Below, one piece after another: positions 14,570 through 26,742 of a stretch of 64,000 nt of DNA. Numbering within the stretch: the stretch's first letter is position 1; each line of letters starts with the position of its first letter. The notes below the pieces were generated by a model. That model saw only the letters and a list, made by a program, of their open reading frames with translations. It searched no databases and was not told the DNA's origin. Made by a program: the position numbers and the translations under genes. This DNA comes from Sporobolomyces roseus (lineage: Eukaryota; Basidiomycota; Microbotryomycetes; Sporidiobolales; Sporidiobolaceae): positions 2,418,001-2,482,000 of the forward strand of contig JADILM010000001.1 in the NCBI GenBank assembly GCA_016617785.1. Reading direction: 5' to 3'.

Positions 14570-14837
14570 TCCTCTCTTCCTTTCGTTGGATCTCATCTCT
14601 TATTATCGGCTGTACATCACTCACGTCACCTTCACGTCACTGTTTCTAGCAAAGCAAACAAAGCAGAATCTCGTCTCGTCTCCTTTTGGTCAATCTTCTT
14701 TCGGTTATCTCTCGGTTGTTTATCTCTAGGTTAGTAAGGGTGTTTCTAGTCGATCAAACAGTATATGCAATGATGCTCTCTCGTTACAACAATAGCGTCA
14801 GAATGTTCTGAGAGAATAAAGCTCGAAACCGAATATA

Positions 14838-17278
14838 CTAGATAGAACCGTTCGCTGCTGCATAAGCTGACCTCTCACGTAGCCTCGCTCCTTTCCGTCT
14901 GAAGATGAAGGGGAGGGGAGCGCAAAGTAGCGAAAGTCCCGCCAGGAGGGATGTCGCGCCTTGAATCGTCAACCTTTCGTACATTTGAATGGCGAAGAGA
15001 GGCTGTCGAAAGTAGGAATCGTCAGCTAGGAATGGATTTGCCTGAGCGATTGACTTACAAAGACTCCTCCTAGTAGCGCTCGAGCTGCGGTTCCTGCTGC
15101 CAAAGCTGAGGCGGCGTGGGAAGCTGAATGTCGAAAAGATGAAAGTGAGCTCAAGTCTGCAAATGATCAGGATTGATGGCGACTCACAGTAGACGTCGAT
15201 AAGGTATGGAATAAAAGAGACATAGATCGCAAACATCGAGAAGGAGAACAAGAACTCGGCGATGCAAGGGACGATCCAGTGTACTTTATTGTAGGGAGCG
15301 GTGAAAGCGAAGAGTATAAGCGAGCTGTTTGGGGGGAAATGAACGTCAGGAGTACTATCCCGCGCGATAAGAGTGAAGGGGCGACCCTCACATGGGTGAA
15401 AGGATTGCAGCGCCGTAAGCAAGAGTCAATCTCGACTCGGCGGGTATAGGCTTTCCCTCTGCTTCTGCTTGCGCTAGACGACGAGCAAACGCTTTGGCTA
15501 CGAGTGGTAAGGATGAGATGGTAAGCGTCGAGGCGTCGAGAGCCTTGTCAGTGTAAGCTCACCTCCGACTGTAACGATCAGCAGTCCTCCAAGGAGGAAA
15601 CCGATGAAAAGCGAAATGTAGGTGAGGCCATAATGCTCTGGAGTGAATCTGCGTGTCTGGAGGTAGACGATACCGAAAGCCTGCGCTCAAAGACGAAGGG
15701 TTAGGGAGAATTGTGGAGTACCGAAGAGAGGATGAAAAGCGAACTTGAAAGAATCCATACCTGCGAGCCGACGGAAGCTCAGCTCAAGAACAGAGCTTTC
15801 CTAGGAAGCACAGTGTGTGAGGACTTACAAGATCCCGTATAGAATCGCAAGGTAAAGCGATACGAAAAGAACAATCGGTTCTGTACACTTTCGCATCGAA
15901 ATCAGTCAGATGCGTAAATGGTAACCTATGATGACGTACCGGTAAAGAGGAAGATTGCAGGTCTCTTCAGCGACTGTCCGTAGACCCCGAGAATTTTCCG
16001 CAACTTTGCTTTCTTGTCCCCTTTCGAGTTTTGCTCTCGCTCGTGCTTTGTTAGCATCCTCTCCTGCTGATGCTTGATCAACGTCGGGCCATGGGTCTCG
16101 GGTACGAAGGCGACGGCGAGGGAAGTGACAGTCGAGAAGATTGCGATCACTCGCAGATTCCATCTGAATTGGCGAAAACGAGAAGAGTGAGCTTTCGTTG
16201 CAAAAAGACGGAGCAGACAAACTTACTGGTACCCTGCACGATTCTCAATGAAAGCTGAGCATAGCGGTCCACTTGCTGGTCCCCCGAAAGCACAGATGGC
16301 ATCTGCAAATGCGAAAAGGGTGAAAGAGTAGCGGTAAGCTCGATTGCAAAGTCTGCTGATCAGTTAGGCAAGGCAAGAAGAAGTCTAACTTACAGAGCGC
16401 ACTATAAGTAGCTCGATTGAGCGGTACAGTGAAGTCTCCGATCGAGGCTGGAACGTTATTGATCGACGCTGACCCGAAGAAACCAAGAAGAAACCGGAAA
16501 ATGAGAAGAGACGCGGCATTGTTTGCGAAGGCGGCTCCGAACGAGAAAGCTGCGAGAGTACAACATCAGTCAGAGCCGAGAGACGACCGAGTAGGTTTCA
16601 CTCACCAGAGTAAAGAACGCCGCAGAGGATGTATACTAGTCTTCTTCCGAACATCTCGCTCGAAGGTCCAGCTAGTAGGGGTCCTGCCGCAAAGCCCAAG
16701 ACCGTCAAAGTGACTCCGAGTACCGCAGCTGCGTAAAGGTAGAGGATTGGTCAACCGGAACAAGGATTTCGATAGAGCAAATTCGACGACGAAGGCGAAA
16801 ACGGGCAAGCTTACCTTCTCTTCCAATATGATACTCCTGCATGATAGCGGGAATCGACGCGACATAGGCAGTCGAAGAATAGGTGAGGGATAAAACCCAG
16901 ATGCACAGGACAACGTTCACGAGGACCTTTTTCGATGTCGGCCAGTTCCGAGGGTCTGAGGGGACAGCTGTTCAGTCGCTAGACCAAGCCGAGACGTAGA
17001 AGCTGGACGATGAACGTACTGATAGGATCATTTGAGAAAGTAACGACGGGAGAAGCATGCGAAATCGAAGATGTCGGAGCTTCCGACGCTTCATGACTTC
17101 CTTTCTCCAGTTTGTCTTGATCAGCTCCGGTTCCGAAACCCTCCTTCGTCGTCCCGCTCGACAGCTGCTGTTTGAGGTCTCGAGGAGCCATTCCATCTTG
17201 AGTGTCTTGCAAGAGGAAAGGGTGAGGTTGTGAATGCGTTGTGAAGTCCTTCGCTGTCGAATTGGTGGTCAAAGCCAT
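14838..17278 (-). CDS. MFS transporter, DHA1-like
   Basis: Twelve-helix drug/polyamine:H+ antiporter type permease of the plasma membrane. The first ATG in frame ends at 17278 (MALTTNSTAKDF); upstream frame has no ATG. A polar cytosolic N-terminus of about 85 residues leads to the family hallmark NDPIDPRNWPTSKK and the first helix VLVNVVLCIWVLSLTYSS, then YVASIPAIMQEYHI. Later exons are strongly hydrophobic, with the last helices in LVAKAFARRLAQAEAEGKP, IVPCIAEFLFSFSMFAIYV and GATSLLAGLSLLCAPLPF before a basic tail. About nine exons; some joins are approximate. The substrate is unknown. It lies tail to tail with the GMC oxidoreductase gene. Confidence 0.88.
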
Positions 17279-17749
17279 CTTTGTCGACTTCAGGTTCGCG
17301 GTGGACTTCGCGCTAGGTAATAAGGTGATTTCGGGAAGCAAGAGGTGGAGACAGAAACCGAAGCAGGGCTACGAGCTCGCAATTTTATCGAATTAACCGG
17401 TCAAAGCCCTCGACCGTCTCGTTTCACCCCGTCGCCGAATTTAACCCTTGCAACTTGCATTTGCATTTTTATACACGCTACAGTGTCCACGACTGATGAC
17501 GGTCCTCGCGCAGGACAGGGAAGCAGCGAAGAGAGTAAACGATGGAAAACCTCGAAAAATGTGAGGAGCTCATTCTTGCTCTTGATAGTCTCTCATATCG
17601 AACTCGATAGCTACAAGGAACAGTATCAACAGGGGAGGAAGGAAGGAAGAAAATCGAAAATTTGGGCGTCATTCGACGAGAGGGGAGCAACTCTCATCTT
17701 CTCACAACACACCTCGAAACCAACCCTCACCCAATCAATCAAATCTATC
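17279..17749. other. Divergent promoter region
   Basis: Separates the MFS gene and the small mitochondrial protein gene, which are read away from each other. An open frame runs from 17345 into the next gene but shows no conserved sequence. No other signal seen. Confidence 0.5.
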
Positions 17750-18401
17750 ATGTTCTCCCAAGCTGCCCGTGCCTCTTCCCGATTCGTCGTAAGCTCTCCT
17801 CTTTAGAATTCACCTTGATCTCGATTTAATTGGTTAGCTGACTTTTGTCGATCTCACTTCTTTACGCTCTCCTGTATTGATCTGTACCGGTATATAGGCT
17901 CCCCGTGCTGCTGTGAGTCTATCTCCCACTTCACTCCACTAACCGGAGCTGACTTTTTGATCTCCTCATTCTTCTTCTCCATTCCCCGATTTCATCGTCA
18001 TTTCCGTCCCCCTCATTCTCCATCCTCTACAGCAAACTCCCCGACTTGCTCGATCATACGCTGAATCTCCCCACCAACACGGAACTGCCGGTCCCGAACC
18101 TGTCAACCGTGAACGAGGTCCTTCGAAAACTCCCATCTTCATTGGTGCTGCTCTCGTAGTACTCGCTGGAGGTTACTTCCTAGGCAACTTCAAGACCCCT
18201 GCAACGCCAGCAGTACAAAATATGACCAAGGCCATGCACCCAAAGACTGAAGCCGCTCAGAAAGCAGCCGTACATTTTCTCGTCTTGCTTGCTCTCTTCT
18301 CATGCTTTGAAGCTGACTCCGATTCTCTTTCTTCGTAACAGGGTGTCAACCCCGAGACTCAAACTCACCAAGTCGGCGGTGACAAGAACATCAAGCACTA
18401 A
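17750..18401 (+). CDS. Small mitochondrial membrane protein, unknown
   Basis: Predicted 116-residue protein from four exons: 17750-17788, a 15-nt microexon 17898-17912, 18033-18269 and 18342-18401. The N-terminus MFSQAARASSRFVAPRAA is Arg/Ser/Ala-rich without acidic residues, a typical mitochondrial presequence, continuing through QTPRLARSYAE where cleavage would be likely. A single membrane helix follows (TPIFIGAALVVLAGGYFLG), then a polar tail ending GGDKNIKH. This layout fits an inner-membrane single-pass protein. I recognise no named family; the start at 17750 is favoured because the microexon join keeps the frame and completes the presequence. Confidence 0.8.
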
Positions 18402-19072
18402 ACCCGAAAACCTCTTTCTCCCTCTCATCTCTTTGTATTCCCTCCCCCCTTTCTCTTCCGTCAAACCCATGTTTATACCCCTCCAAACCTCGCCCATTCT
18501 TACTTGATGCAAAAACGCAGTAGCAGTAGTCAGTGGTAAACAGCAAATAAAGATTGATCTGTCAAATTTTCGAGTCGAAGCGAGCGACGGAATAAGATCG
18601 CTGCAACGTGAAGACGGTACGGCGCGAGCGTGAGTGTGTTCTGCTTTGTCGGGGGCGCTTCCCTCTGATCTGAGCTTCAGTCTTGCTCACGTTAAGGTCT
18701 TCGTTTTCGCAAGTTTGGCTTTTCTTCGCTCGATTTGACTCTACTGAGGTTCTTTCGTCTTCGCACGCCTCGGAGCTAGTTCTCGTGTCTAACGCTGACG
18801 TCAAATAGAGAGAACGTCAAAATTACTCTCGACGAGTGAGCGTAACTACTCGCATTCAAAGGGACGAGATTCGATACAAGGGTTATAGTTTCAGAGCTAT
18901 TGCGAAGGGTTACAATGCTAAACGAACGAGTGACAGATGGATATCGAGTGAGGGATTGTGAAGATGAAGGGAAGAAGGAGAGAAAAGACGGAGTAAGAGG
19001 GGAGTTAAAGAATATATGCTGATTTCCCTCGATACGCAACTCCCTCACGCTTCGAATGAACACCATCGCCGC
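18402..19072. other. Convergent intergenic region
   Basis: 3' flanks of the mitochondrial protein gene and the KSP1-like kinase. AATAAA occurs at about 18545-18551 and may serve as polyadenylation signal for the + strand gene. No gene seen. Confidence 0.5.
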
Positions 19073-22000
19073 TCACTGAGCGTTCCCTTGTTGACGATTG
19101 AAGACCGAGATCGAGTTGAGCATTTTCGCGAGTTTGTTCCTGCCTGGTGTCGGAGGAGAGGTGATTGAGGGGGATGCTGGAGGAGGAGTAGGTGAGGGGA
19201 GAGGTGCAGAGGCAGTAGTGCGTGGTGGTGCCATAACGGGAATGGAGGGGACAGAGTGAAGGGGAATGGTAACGATTGGAAGAGGAGGGGAAGGTAATGG
19301 CGAACCCAAATCGCTGGTATCGATGGCTGCATCCTTGAGTATCGGTTTCGTCGTCGCGGTGGTTGATACAGAGCCTCGAGGGGGTCGACTACTTGAGTAG
19401 GGTCGACGAGGAGGACTAGCGGGACTGTTCCTCCAAGTTTCGCTCTCGACTCGAACTGTCGAAGTCGAAGCTGCCATGGTGCCGGAACTGACCATCATCG
19501 ATTCGCTGCCGATACTGGAGAAGCTTGAGAGTGGAGTGTGATTGCGGGAAGAGTCAAAGTTCGAAAGAGGGTTGGTGGTTGCCGTTCCTCGAGTTGAGTT
19601 CGATCCGACTGATGATGAGAATTCCCCGGGTACGCCTCGTCCGACTCGACGATCGTTGAGACGCTCCCTTCGACTCGATGCAGACCTCCAGTGATCGTCC
19701 TTGTCGGGTCCACCTCTTCCCCTCGGTGCCTCATCTCCTCCTTCAACTCCACTCCAATTCGATCCCCAACTCGCGGTTCCGACTGATCCTCGACTCGACA
19801 AAGGTGTACCCATACCGGGTCGACGACCTCCTTGCATCTTGGCTGGAGCAGAGTAGGTATCGGCTTTGGCACCGATCGAAGCGTTGCGTTCATCGACTTT
19901 CCGTTTGAAGGCTTCGAGATCTGGATTTCCTTCGTTGACGAGCGTCTTGAGTCGACCAAACATTCCTCCGCTCTTCTTCGTAGTGGTTGTCGAGGTAGAA
20001 GCTGAGCCGGTCGACAGTGAGGTCTGAAGAGCTGAAGTCGATTGAGTTCCGTGAGAACGAGAAGTTGGAGAAGGACCAGGTCGAGAAGAAGTTTTCGAGA
20101 AAGTCGAGGTAGGCGAGGCAGCGCTTAGCTCTCGGGCGAGATCTTGACTAGCTGCAGCCAAGTCGTCGAGCGCATCTCCACCTTGAGCTGCCTGTTTCGC
20201 CGCTCGTTTCTCCTTCCTCGCTCCTCGTTTCCTTCGTTTCGGTCGAGCTCCCTTCTCTCCATCTTTGTCTTCTCCTTTCGCATCTCCTGCATCCGTCGTC
20301 TCTGCTTCTCCTCCAGAACGTACCTCCTCGTCCGGCGAAGGGGGAGTGACAGGAGATTTCTCATCCTCCTTGCCTCCATCGATGGTGATCTGCTCGATTT
20401 TGGAAGTGACGGCGTCGACGTTCCCTCTCGTAGCACTGAGCATCGACATTTGTGGCGCAGGAGGTACTGGAGAAGGTGACTTTGACGTGGTGGGAGTGAC
20501 GGTCGCTGTCGAGGTCGCTGTCGTCGAAGGAGTCATGAGGGAAGACGTGAAGGGAAAATTTGATTGAGGAATTGCGAGAGGGGAAGAGGCGGACCAAGGA
20601 AGTGGCACGACAGGACTGGGCACAGTATGCGTTCGAGATTCGGAGACGGCAGGCGAGTAGACTTGCGGTCGTTGAGGGAACAGACCTGGATCTGGGGAAG
20701 TCGCGGCAGAGGGAAGCGGAGAGTAGAGCGATTCGGGAGACGTCGTTGAAGGTGCAAGTGATTGTCGTGGAGGTTCGGGCGAGGAGAAGGTCGGAGAAGG
20801 GAGAGAGTCATCTTCGGAAAGTTGAGTCGGAGAAGTGATGTAAGTGGGTCGAGTCAGAGAGGAGGGTTCGGGTTCTTCCACGACTTTTGGTAATTCATCG
20901 AGCATGGTCGAAGCTTTGATCGTCGAAGGAGCGAACTGAGATAAGAGCGAAGACGCCGGAGGTACGGATGGTGAAGAAGCTGAACCGATAGTGATGGGTA
21001 AGGAGGGAACAGGTGAGAAATCGAGTCGAGGGCTTGTTGTCGAGTCAATAACTCCGAGAGGTGAAGGAGTGTAACCTCCATGGTGACCGTTGATCATTGG
21101 GTTTCCTCCGAATCCACCAGCTCCTTCTCCCATCATCACGACTAACTTCATTCCCCATCTTCCGAATTCTCCCGCCGTCACCCTCTTCTTCTCTCTTCCT
21201 TCGACCACTTCAAGAACATCGCAGAATACACGAGTCGAGAGGAAAGTAGCGACTTCGTCTCCGATTCCTTCGAAACGTTCTTTGAGGAATTCGATAGGAG
21301 CGTCGACGTATTCCGAAAAGTCAGGATCTGAGAGAGATGGATCGGCCCAAGGGTTTCGATGGTAGAGAAGATTGAGCAAGACGAGTCCGAGAGACCAAAC
21401 ATCAGCTTGTCGGGGATCGTAAGTTGGTCGTAAGTTGTTTCGACATTCTGAAGAAGAGCGGAATCACACATGTCAGTCTCTCGTTCTCCCTCGAGCGCTT
21501 TCGGAATCAAGGAGCTTGAGCTTACCATAAGCCATGTAAGGTTTACTTCCGCAATCGAAATCTTCGCACATTTCCTCCATAGTTCCTAAACCCCAATCCG
21601 TAATCTTGACAACGACCCTTCCTTTCTCCCTCGCATGTTCAGTAGCGTCCCATCTCCGCTTGTCTCCTTTCCCATCGACGACGATAAAGTTCTCGGGTTT
21701 GATATCTCGATGAGCGATTCCTACGTCGTGACAAGCTTGAACTGCATCGCACATTTGCGAGAACATGCGAGAAATGAGACGGAGACGTTTACGAGAGAGG
21801 AGGGAATCGTTGTTGCCCATTGCTGCTGCCGAAGAGAGGAGAGAGGGCGAAGGAGGGGTTTGGTCCATGAGAAGATGAGAGGGAGTATCGGCGGTGACCG
21901 TTCGTGAGAGGGCTCCGTCATCGGCTTCGTCGTCGTCGGAAGAGTTCGCCGAGTCTTCGATGCGATTGATCTTGTATTCGCGCGAGAGAGAACGACGACG

Positions 22001-23992
22001 TTGGTTGAAAGGCTCGCCGGATGGAGATGTCGCTCGAGAGTAGAGGTGATCCGTTCCCGAATTTTGCGATTCGAGTAGCCAGAAGAAGAGATCGTTTCCA
22101 GGAACGTATTCGAGGACAAGGAATAACCAATCGTCCGTTTCGTAAGCCTGAATCGAACAGAGTCTAATCAGCTTCTTTCATTCGGACGAGACGGCGAAGA
22201 CTGCAGAACACTCACGCCATAGAGTTGCACGATATTCTCGTGATTCGGCAGAGCACGATGCAAGATTGCTTCTCCCCTCTGAACCTCGATCAGCTCATCC
22301 GTCAAGTCCTTCTTGCAGAGACACTTGAGTGCATAGTAACGACCATATGTAGGTTCTGGTTGAGTGAGCACTTCTGATGCCCACGAGTGTAGTCGAGGTC
22401 GTTGCTGAGACGAGTTTTGGTTCGAAGAATGTGGAGAGTCGAAATCGAAGGAAGAGAAAGGGTCGATCGGGGAAAGCATGTCGTCGTCGTTTGGATCCGG
22501 TTCGTACAAGATCTCGCGAACCAGATACACGCTGTGAAAGAAGCCATCAGGATCAGCTTTACGACTTTCGAAAGGAGTCAGAGAGAGATCAAACTCACAT
22601 AGCATAAGTACCTTCTCCTAACCTCCTCTCAACTTCTAGCTGTCTCGGTCCATCCAAACCATTCCCCATCCCTTTCCCATCTCGATCCATACTCGCCTTA
22701 TCCGCAAAACAATCCCTCACCCAACCTCCTCTTCCTTCCAACCAAACATCGACTCCTATCCTCTCTCCCTCGGTAAACACCTCGACCAATGAAAGATCCT
22801 GAGTCGCGACCGATGCAGCTGAATCCGTTGTCGCTGAAGAGTAAGTCCTCCCTCGCCTCTGCGGCATGGCAGGTGAGTTCGGTGCCGAAGTATCGAGGAA
22901 AGGTTCTTCATCATCTGCGTAAGAGTATCCTCCTCCTGTCGGAGGTCGTACGATTCTCGGAGTCGTAGGTGTGGTAAGGACTGATGGTTTGTAAGTTTCG
23001 AAAGTTTCTTCCCAAATTTCTGAAGCCCTCGATTGATCTTGTATCCCTCCTCCTCCTCCTGGAGTTTGAGGAATGTTCATAGGTCCTACTCCACCCGTCG
23101 TGTTCTCCCTCACCAATTCATGCAACAAAGGATGTGGACTCCCATCTTCCCTTTCCGTTCCACTACGAGAAACGCTCGATCTCCTACTCCTACTCCTGAT
23201 TGAACTTGCCCTACTCGAACTCGCCCTCATTCTCCTACTCGCCATACTCCCTTGACTAGGTGGTCCAAACATGAATCCTTCTTCGGGAGGTTCGTCTTCT
23301 TCCGGCAAGTACTCGTCTTCACTCGAGAAACCACCTCGAGGACTCCTTCTCGAATCATCTTCACTCTCATCTCCGTTCTCTAGTTCACTCCCATCACTCC
23401 CAACTCCTCTGTATCTCCTCCTCATCCCGCCAGCTCGAGATTGTGATCGAGAAGCGGAACGAGAAACTCCTCTTCCTCCAGGTGAACGAACTCGAGTGTG
23501 GTGCTCGATACCGGACAAGAAAGATGCGAGGTGAGTGAGGGATGGTCGATGGGTCGGGTTCTGAGTGGAAGGAGTTGGAGGTTGTGGGGTCGAAGAGAAT
23601 TGGAGTGAGGAGCGTCGAGAGTGAGTGACGGAAGGTAGAGGAGGAGGAGAAGTTCTCGAAGGTGAAGGGGATTTCGAACCGGATGCTGGAGAGGTCGGTT
23701 GCGAGGTCAAATCGTTCATGTTGGCGAACTGTACTCCCAATCCTAAACTTGTCGCACTCCTCCTCGATTGAACTGAACCTACTCCTCGAGCTGGTGAAGC
23801 TCCCCTGCCCCTTCCTCCTCCTGCTCCTCCTTTCATTCCAGCTGTCAACGGTCCATGAGGGGTCGAAGTTTGAGGTATAGGGTGTAAGAGTCGAGGAGAA
23901 CCTCTAGGAGGAGAAGAAGGGAGGGAAACGGCCGGCGAGGTGGGAGAAGGGGTAGAAGTTGTCGACTTGTTCAAGTTGCGACGGGGCGGCAT
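19073..23992 (-). CDS. KSP1: KSP1/Sks1-like serine/threonine protein kinase, very large
   Basis: Kinase of the Ran1/Ksp1/Sks1 group, which in yeasts links nutrient (TOR/PKA) signalling to growth and autophagy. The long first coding exon (from 23992) encodes about 450 disordered Ser/Pro/Arg-rich residues before the kinase domain begins at RRLGEGTYA (about 22610). Then come YYALKCLCKKDL (about 22330), LFLVLEYVPGNDLFFWL (about 22100), HRDIKPENFIV (about 21700), ITDWGLGTMEEMCEDFDCGSK (about 21560) and DVWSLGLVLLNLLYHRNPW (about 21360). The DxG triplet is DWG instead of DFG. The Cys-rich FDCGSKPYMAYECR activation segment is typical of this group. A further 650 or so disordered residues, Ser/Thr/Pro-rich with a Lys/Arg-rich patch near 20220, follow to the stop. 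About 1,480 residues in all. The exact paralogue is inferred. Confidence 0.85.
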
Positions 23993-24754
23993 AAGTGGCC
24001 GAGTTTTATGCTACCGATTCGCGGAGGTATTCGATCAGAGGAAGGAGGAGGAAAGGACAGGGAAGAGAGAGAGAGAGCAAGGGGAGAACCCTTAAAGTTG
24101 AAATTTGAACGGTCAAATGGTCACAAAGGTTTTCCGGATGGGGGTAAGAGTAGTGAAGAGGCGTATAAGCTGTGAAATGTACGAATTTGAATCAGTACAA
24201 GCTTGAACGAGAGGAGGTGTTTGAATAGTCAACCGCGAGGAGTTGAGATTCGGCTAGTCGATAAATCGCCGACATTACTCCCTCGAGGCTTGAGTACCTC
24301 GGTAATTCCCGAATAAGCTCTCGTTCATCCATTGTGATGCTCCACTGAGTATCGGATTGTGTTGTCGTTGGTTTGAGTCATTTCCCTCATCTATATTCCC
24401 AATTTGACCTCCGCTTGAACAGAACGATGAGGTGTACTTACGAGTTTGATCTATGTACTATAATCTTGAATGTATTGACAATGGAGTGGATGCGTAGCTT
24501 GTAGTTGAGAGAGAGTCGTGAAGGGTAATTTCGAATTCGGTTGAGGAGAGAAGGAGAGAAGCGATAAGGGAACTGGTTTGGGCGAGAAAGTAGTGGAAGA
24601 TATCCGAGTAGCCCAGCTCTCAGTTATCCTGTAGAATGCGATGCGGTCTTGACTTGTTGGTTGGAAGTGAGAGAAGACAAGGAAATGATCTTCGAAGCGA
24701 CGACATCGCTGAGTTTGTTCCATTCACTTCGATTCTAGCTTTGTGAACTCCACG
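23993..24754. other. Divergent promoter region
   Basis: Separates the KSP1-like and MBL-hydrolase start codons. A short minus-strand open frame at 24451-24723 has no recognisable domain. No RNA gene seen. Confidence 0.55.
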
Positions 24755-26425
24755 ATGACTGCTTCTACCTCTCATCCACCTCTACAAGATCTCGAACTCC
24801 TCTTACTCGGCACAGGAACTTCTTCCTCCCTCCCTTCAATCGGTTGTTTGACAAACCCAATATCAGGATGTTGGTGCTGCCGATCAACCCTCCTCAAGAC
24901 CGATCCTCGCTATCAAACAGAATACAGGAAGAACGAGCGAAGAAATACTTCAGCAATCTTGAGGATACCGACTCAACCTCAACCAGATGGGAGAACTGAG
25001 AAGACCGTACTGATAGACGTGAGTTACACTCTATCGTCTCCTTTGAACTAGCTTGAACTGATCAGCGTTGAGAGCGAGACAGTGCGGCAAGAGTTTCTTC
25101 AGCGGGGCTTTGGAATGGTGGCCAAAAAAAGGGTTGCGAGAGATCGACGCACTCCTTCTAACCCACGCACACGCGGATGCGATACTAGGGTGAGCTCAAA
25201 CGATACTTCTGCCCATCCGCTCCTCTGAGAAGGGGTAGGGTAGCGAAAGGAGAAGAGAGTAGTTGACGATCTTTGCGAAAATGAATAGGTTGGATGATCT
25301 GAGAGGTTGGACTCTGAGAGGACACATCCAGAAGTCAATAGCCATCTACTGTACACAAGATACGTTCAACGATGTTTCAAAGGTGAGCGGCGTCTTGTCT
25401 TGATCAGGAGTAACTGTAAACTGACGAGAATCGCGAAACAGGCGTTTCCGTATTTGACGAATATGGGACAAGCTGTAAGTCCTCTCTCGCTGCCCCCTAC
25501 TACTCATCTTACTGACCAGAGAGTGTGTTCAGACTGGAGGAGGCGATATCCCTGCTCTGACATGGAACATTATCGATCCCGTCGCTCCTTTCGAACTTTT
25601 CGGAATCCAAGTCCTCCCTCTACCAGGTAAGCTCATCGCCTCATTCTCAGCCTTGCTTCAACTCGATCACTGACATCGAATGAACGACTCCAAGTTGAAC
25701 ATGGGAAATTCTTCACGACCCCTCCAAAACCTTTTCTCTGCAGCGGATTCCTCTTCAACCGACAAATCTGTTACCTTTCCGACGTATCCGCCGTCCCTTC
25801 CGTCGTCTACTCCACCCTCTCACAGTATGTCGACCTCCCCACTTCTCCCTCAATCACAGGGATCAGCTCGAATGGCGATTCGAAAGAAGTCGCGAAGGAG
25901 GAGGAGGAGGGGAAACCGAAATTACAAGTTTTGATTGTCGATTGTTTGAGATTGGAAGAGTTTACGAGTCATTATGGGTTAGGGAAAGCTGTGGAGACGA
26001 TGAGGAAGTTGGGTGCGAAGAAGAATTATCTCGTGAGCTGCTTCTCTCGTTCTCTCATCGACTGAGAGCGTGAACTCAATCTCGTTCGATCGCTCTCACA
26101 GATTGGTTTCGGACATCGTACATCACATACAGGATGGCGAGAAGCGTGTGAACTTCTCTCGACACCGTCCTCAAAATCAGGCTACGGTTCCCTCTCTTCG
26201 GATCCACCAACATTCAACGATCTCTACAACGGCCATCCCGATCCACTTCAAGAAGATACAGCGATGTTCTCGAGACGGGCGCTACAAGTCGTTGAGAATT
26301 GGGAGAAGGAGCGAGGGGCGAGTTGGGGGGAGGAAGAGAGACCTTGGGTTCGACCGAGTTGCGATGGAATGACTATCAGGGTGGGCAGCGATGGAGTAAC
26401 TGTAGGGGATGATGAGTATCCCTGA
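24755..26425 (+). CDS. Metallo-beta-lactamase-fold hydrolase (PhnP/SPCC777.06c-like)
   Basis: MBL-fold phosphodiesterase-like enzyme; bacterial relatives cleave phosphoribosyl cyclic phosphate, but the fungal substrate is unknown. The start is the ATG at 24755 ([12 protein letters not shown]). The first strand reads [17 protein letters not shown], followed by a Cys-rich segment ([13 protein letters not shown]). The metal-binding motif is [17 protein letters not shown] (about 25165-25310), where the usual Asp-His is Asp-Ala, as I recall for plant and fungal members. Later motifs are [27 protein letters not shown] and [12 protein letters not shown], which supply further ligands. Six or so exons. 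The C-terminus is Glu/Gly-rich and ends DDEYP. A cytosolic location is inferred from the lack of a targeting signal. Confidence 0.9.
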
Positions 26426-26742
26426 GCTCGATGCGTGAGGGTGTGGAGGGGTGTGAAATCGATTGCAGTCGATCAGAGCTTTGTGAGAACTCGTAGACTT
26501 TCTGCTTGCATCTTAGACTTATCTTATCGGCCTCCACAGATCTTCTCGTCGGCTACTCTGTTGAGAGCTGTGTGTAAGAGCTCAGGCAAAGCTCAGGGTT
26601 TACTAGACGCTCGGGCCTACATTGCTTCGGACAGTCTAAACCCGAACACGCCATTCTGACTTTCAACTCTTTCCCTCTCTTTCACACTTCGACATACCGA
26701 CTCGCAACTTGAAATCGCATATCACGATCACGCATCAACTAC
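26426..26742. other. Intergenic
   Basis: Short spacer between two + strand genes; it holds the 3' flank of the hydrolase and promoter of the next gene. Nothing recognised. Confidence 0.5.

Noticed and set aside
24451..24723. Minus-strand open frame between KSP1-like and MBL genes
   Set aside because: No domain, no splice-supported extension, and it lies in a divergent promoter.
24755..26425. Loss of a metal ligand (Asp-Ala instead of Asp-His) in the MBL hydrolase as evidence of a dead enzyme
   Set aside because: As I recall, the HAHADA form is common in plant and fungal members, so it is probably a family trait.
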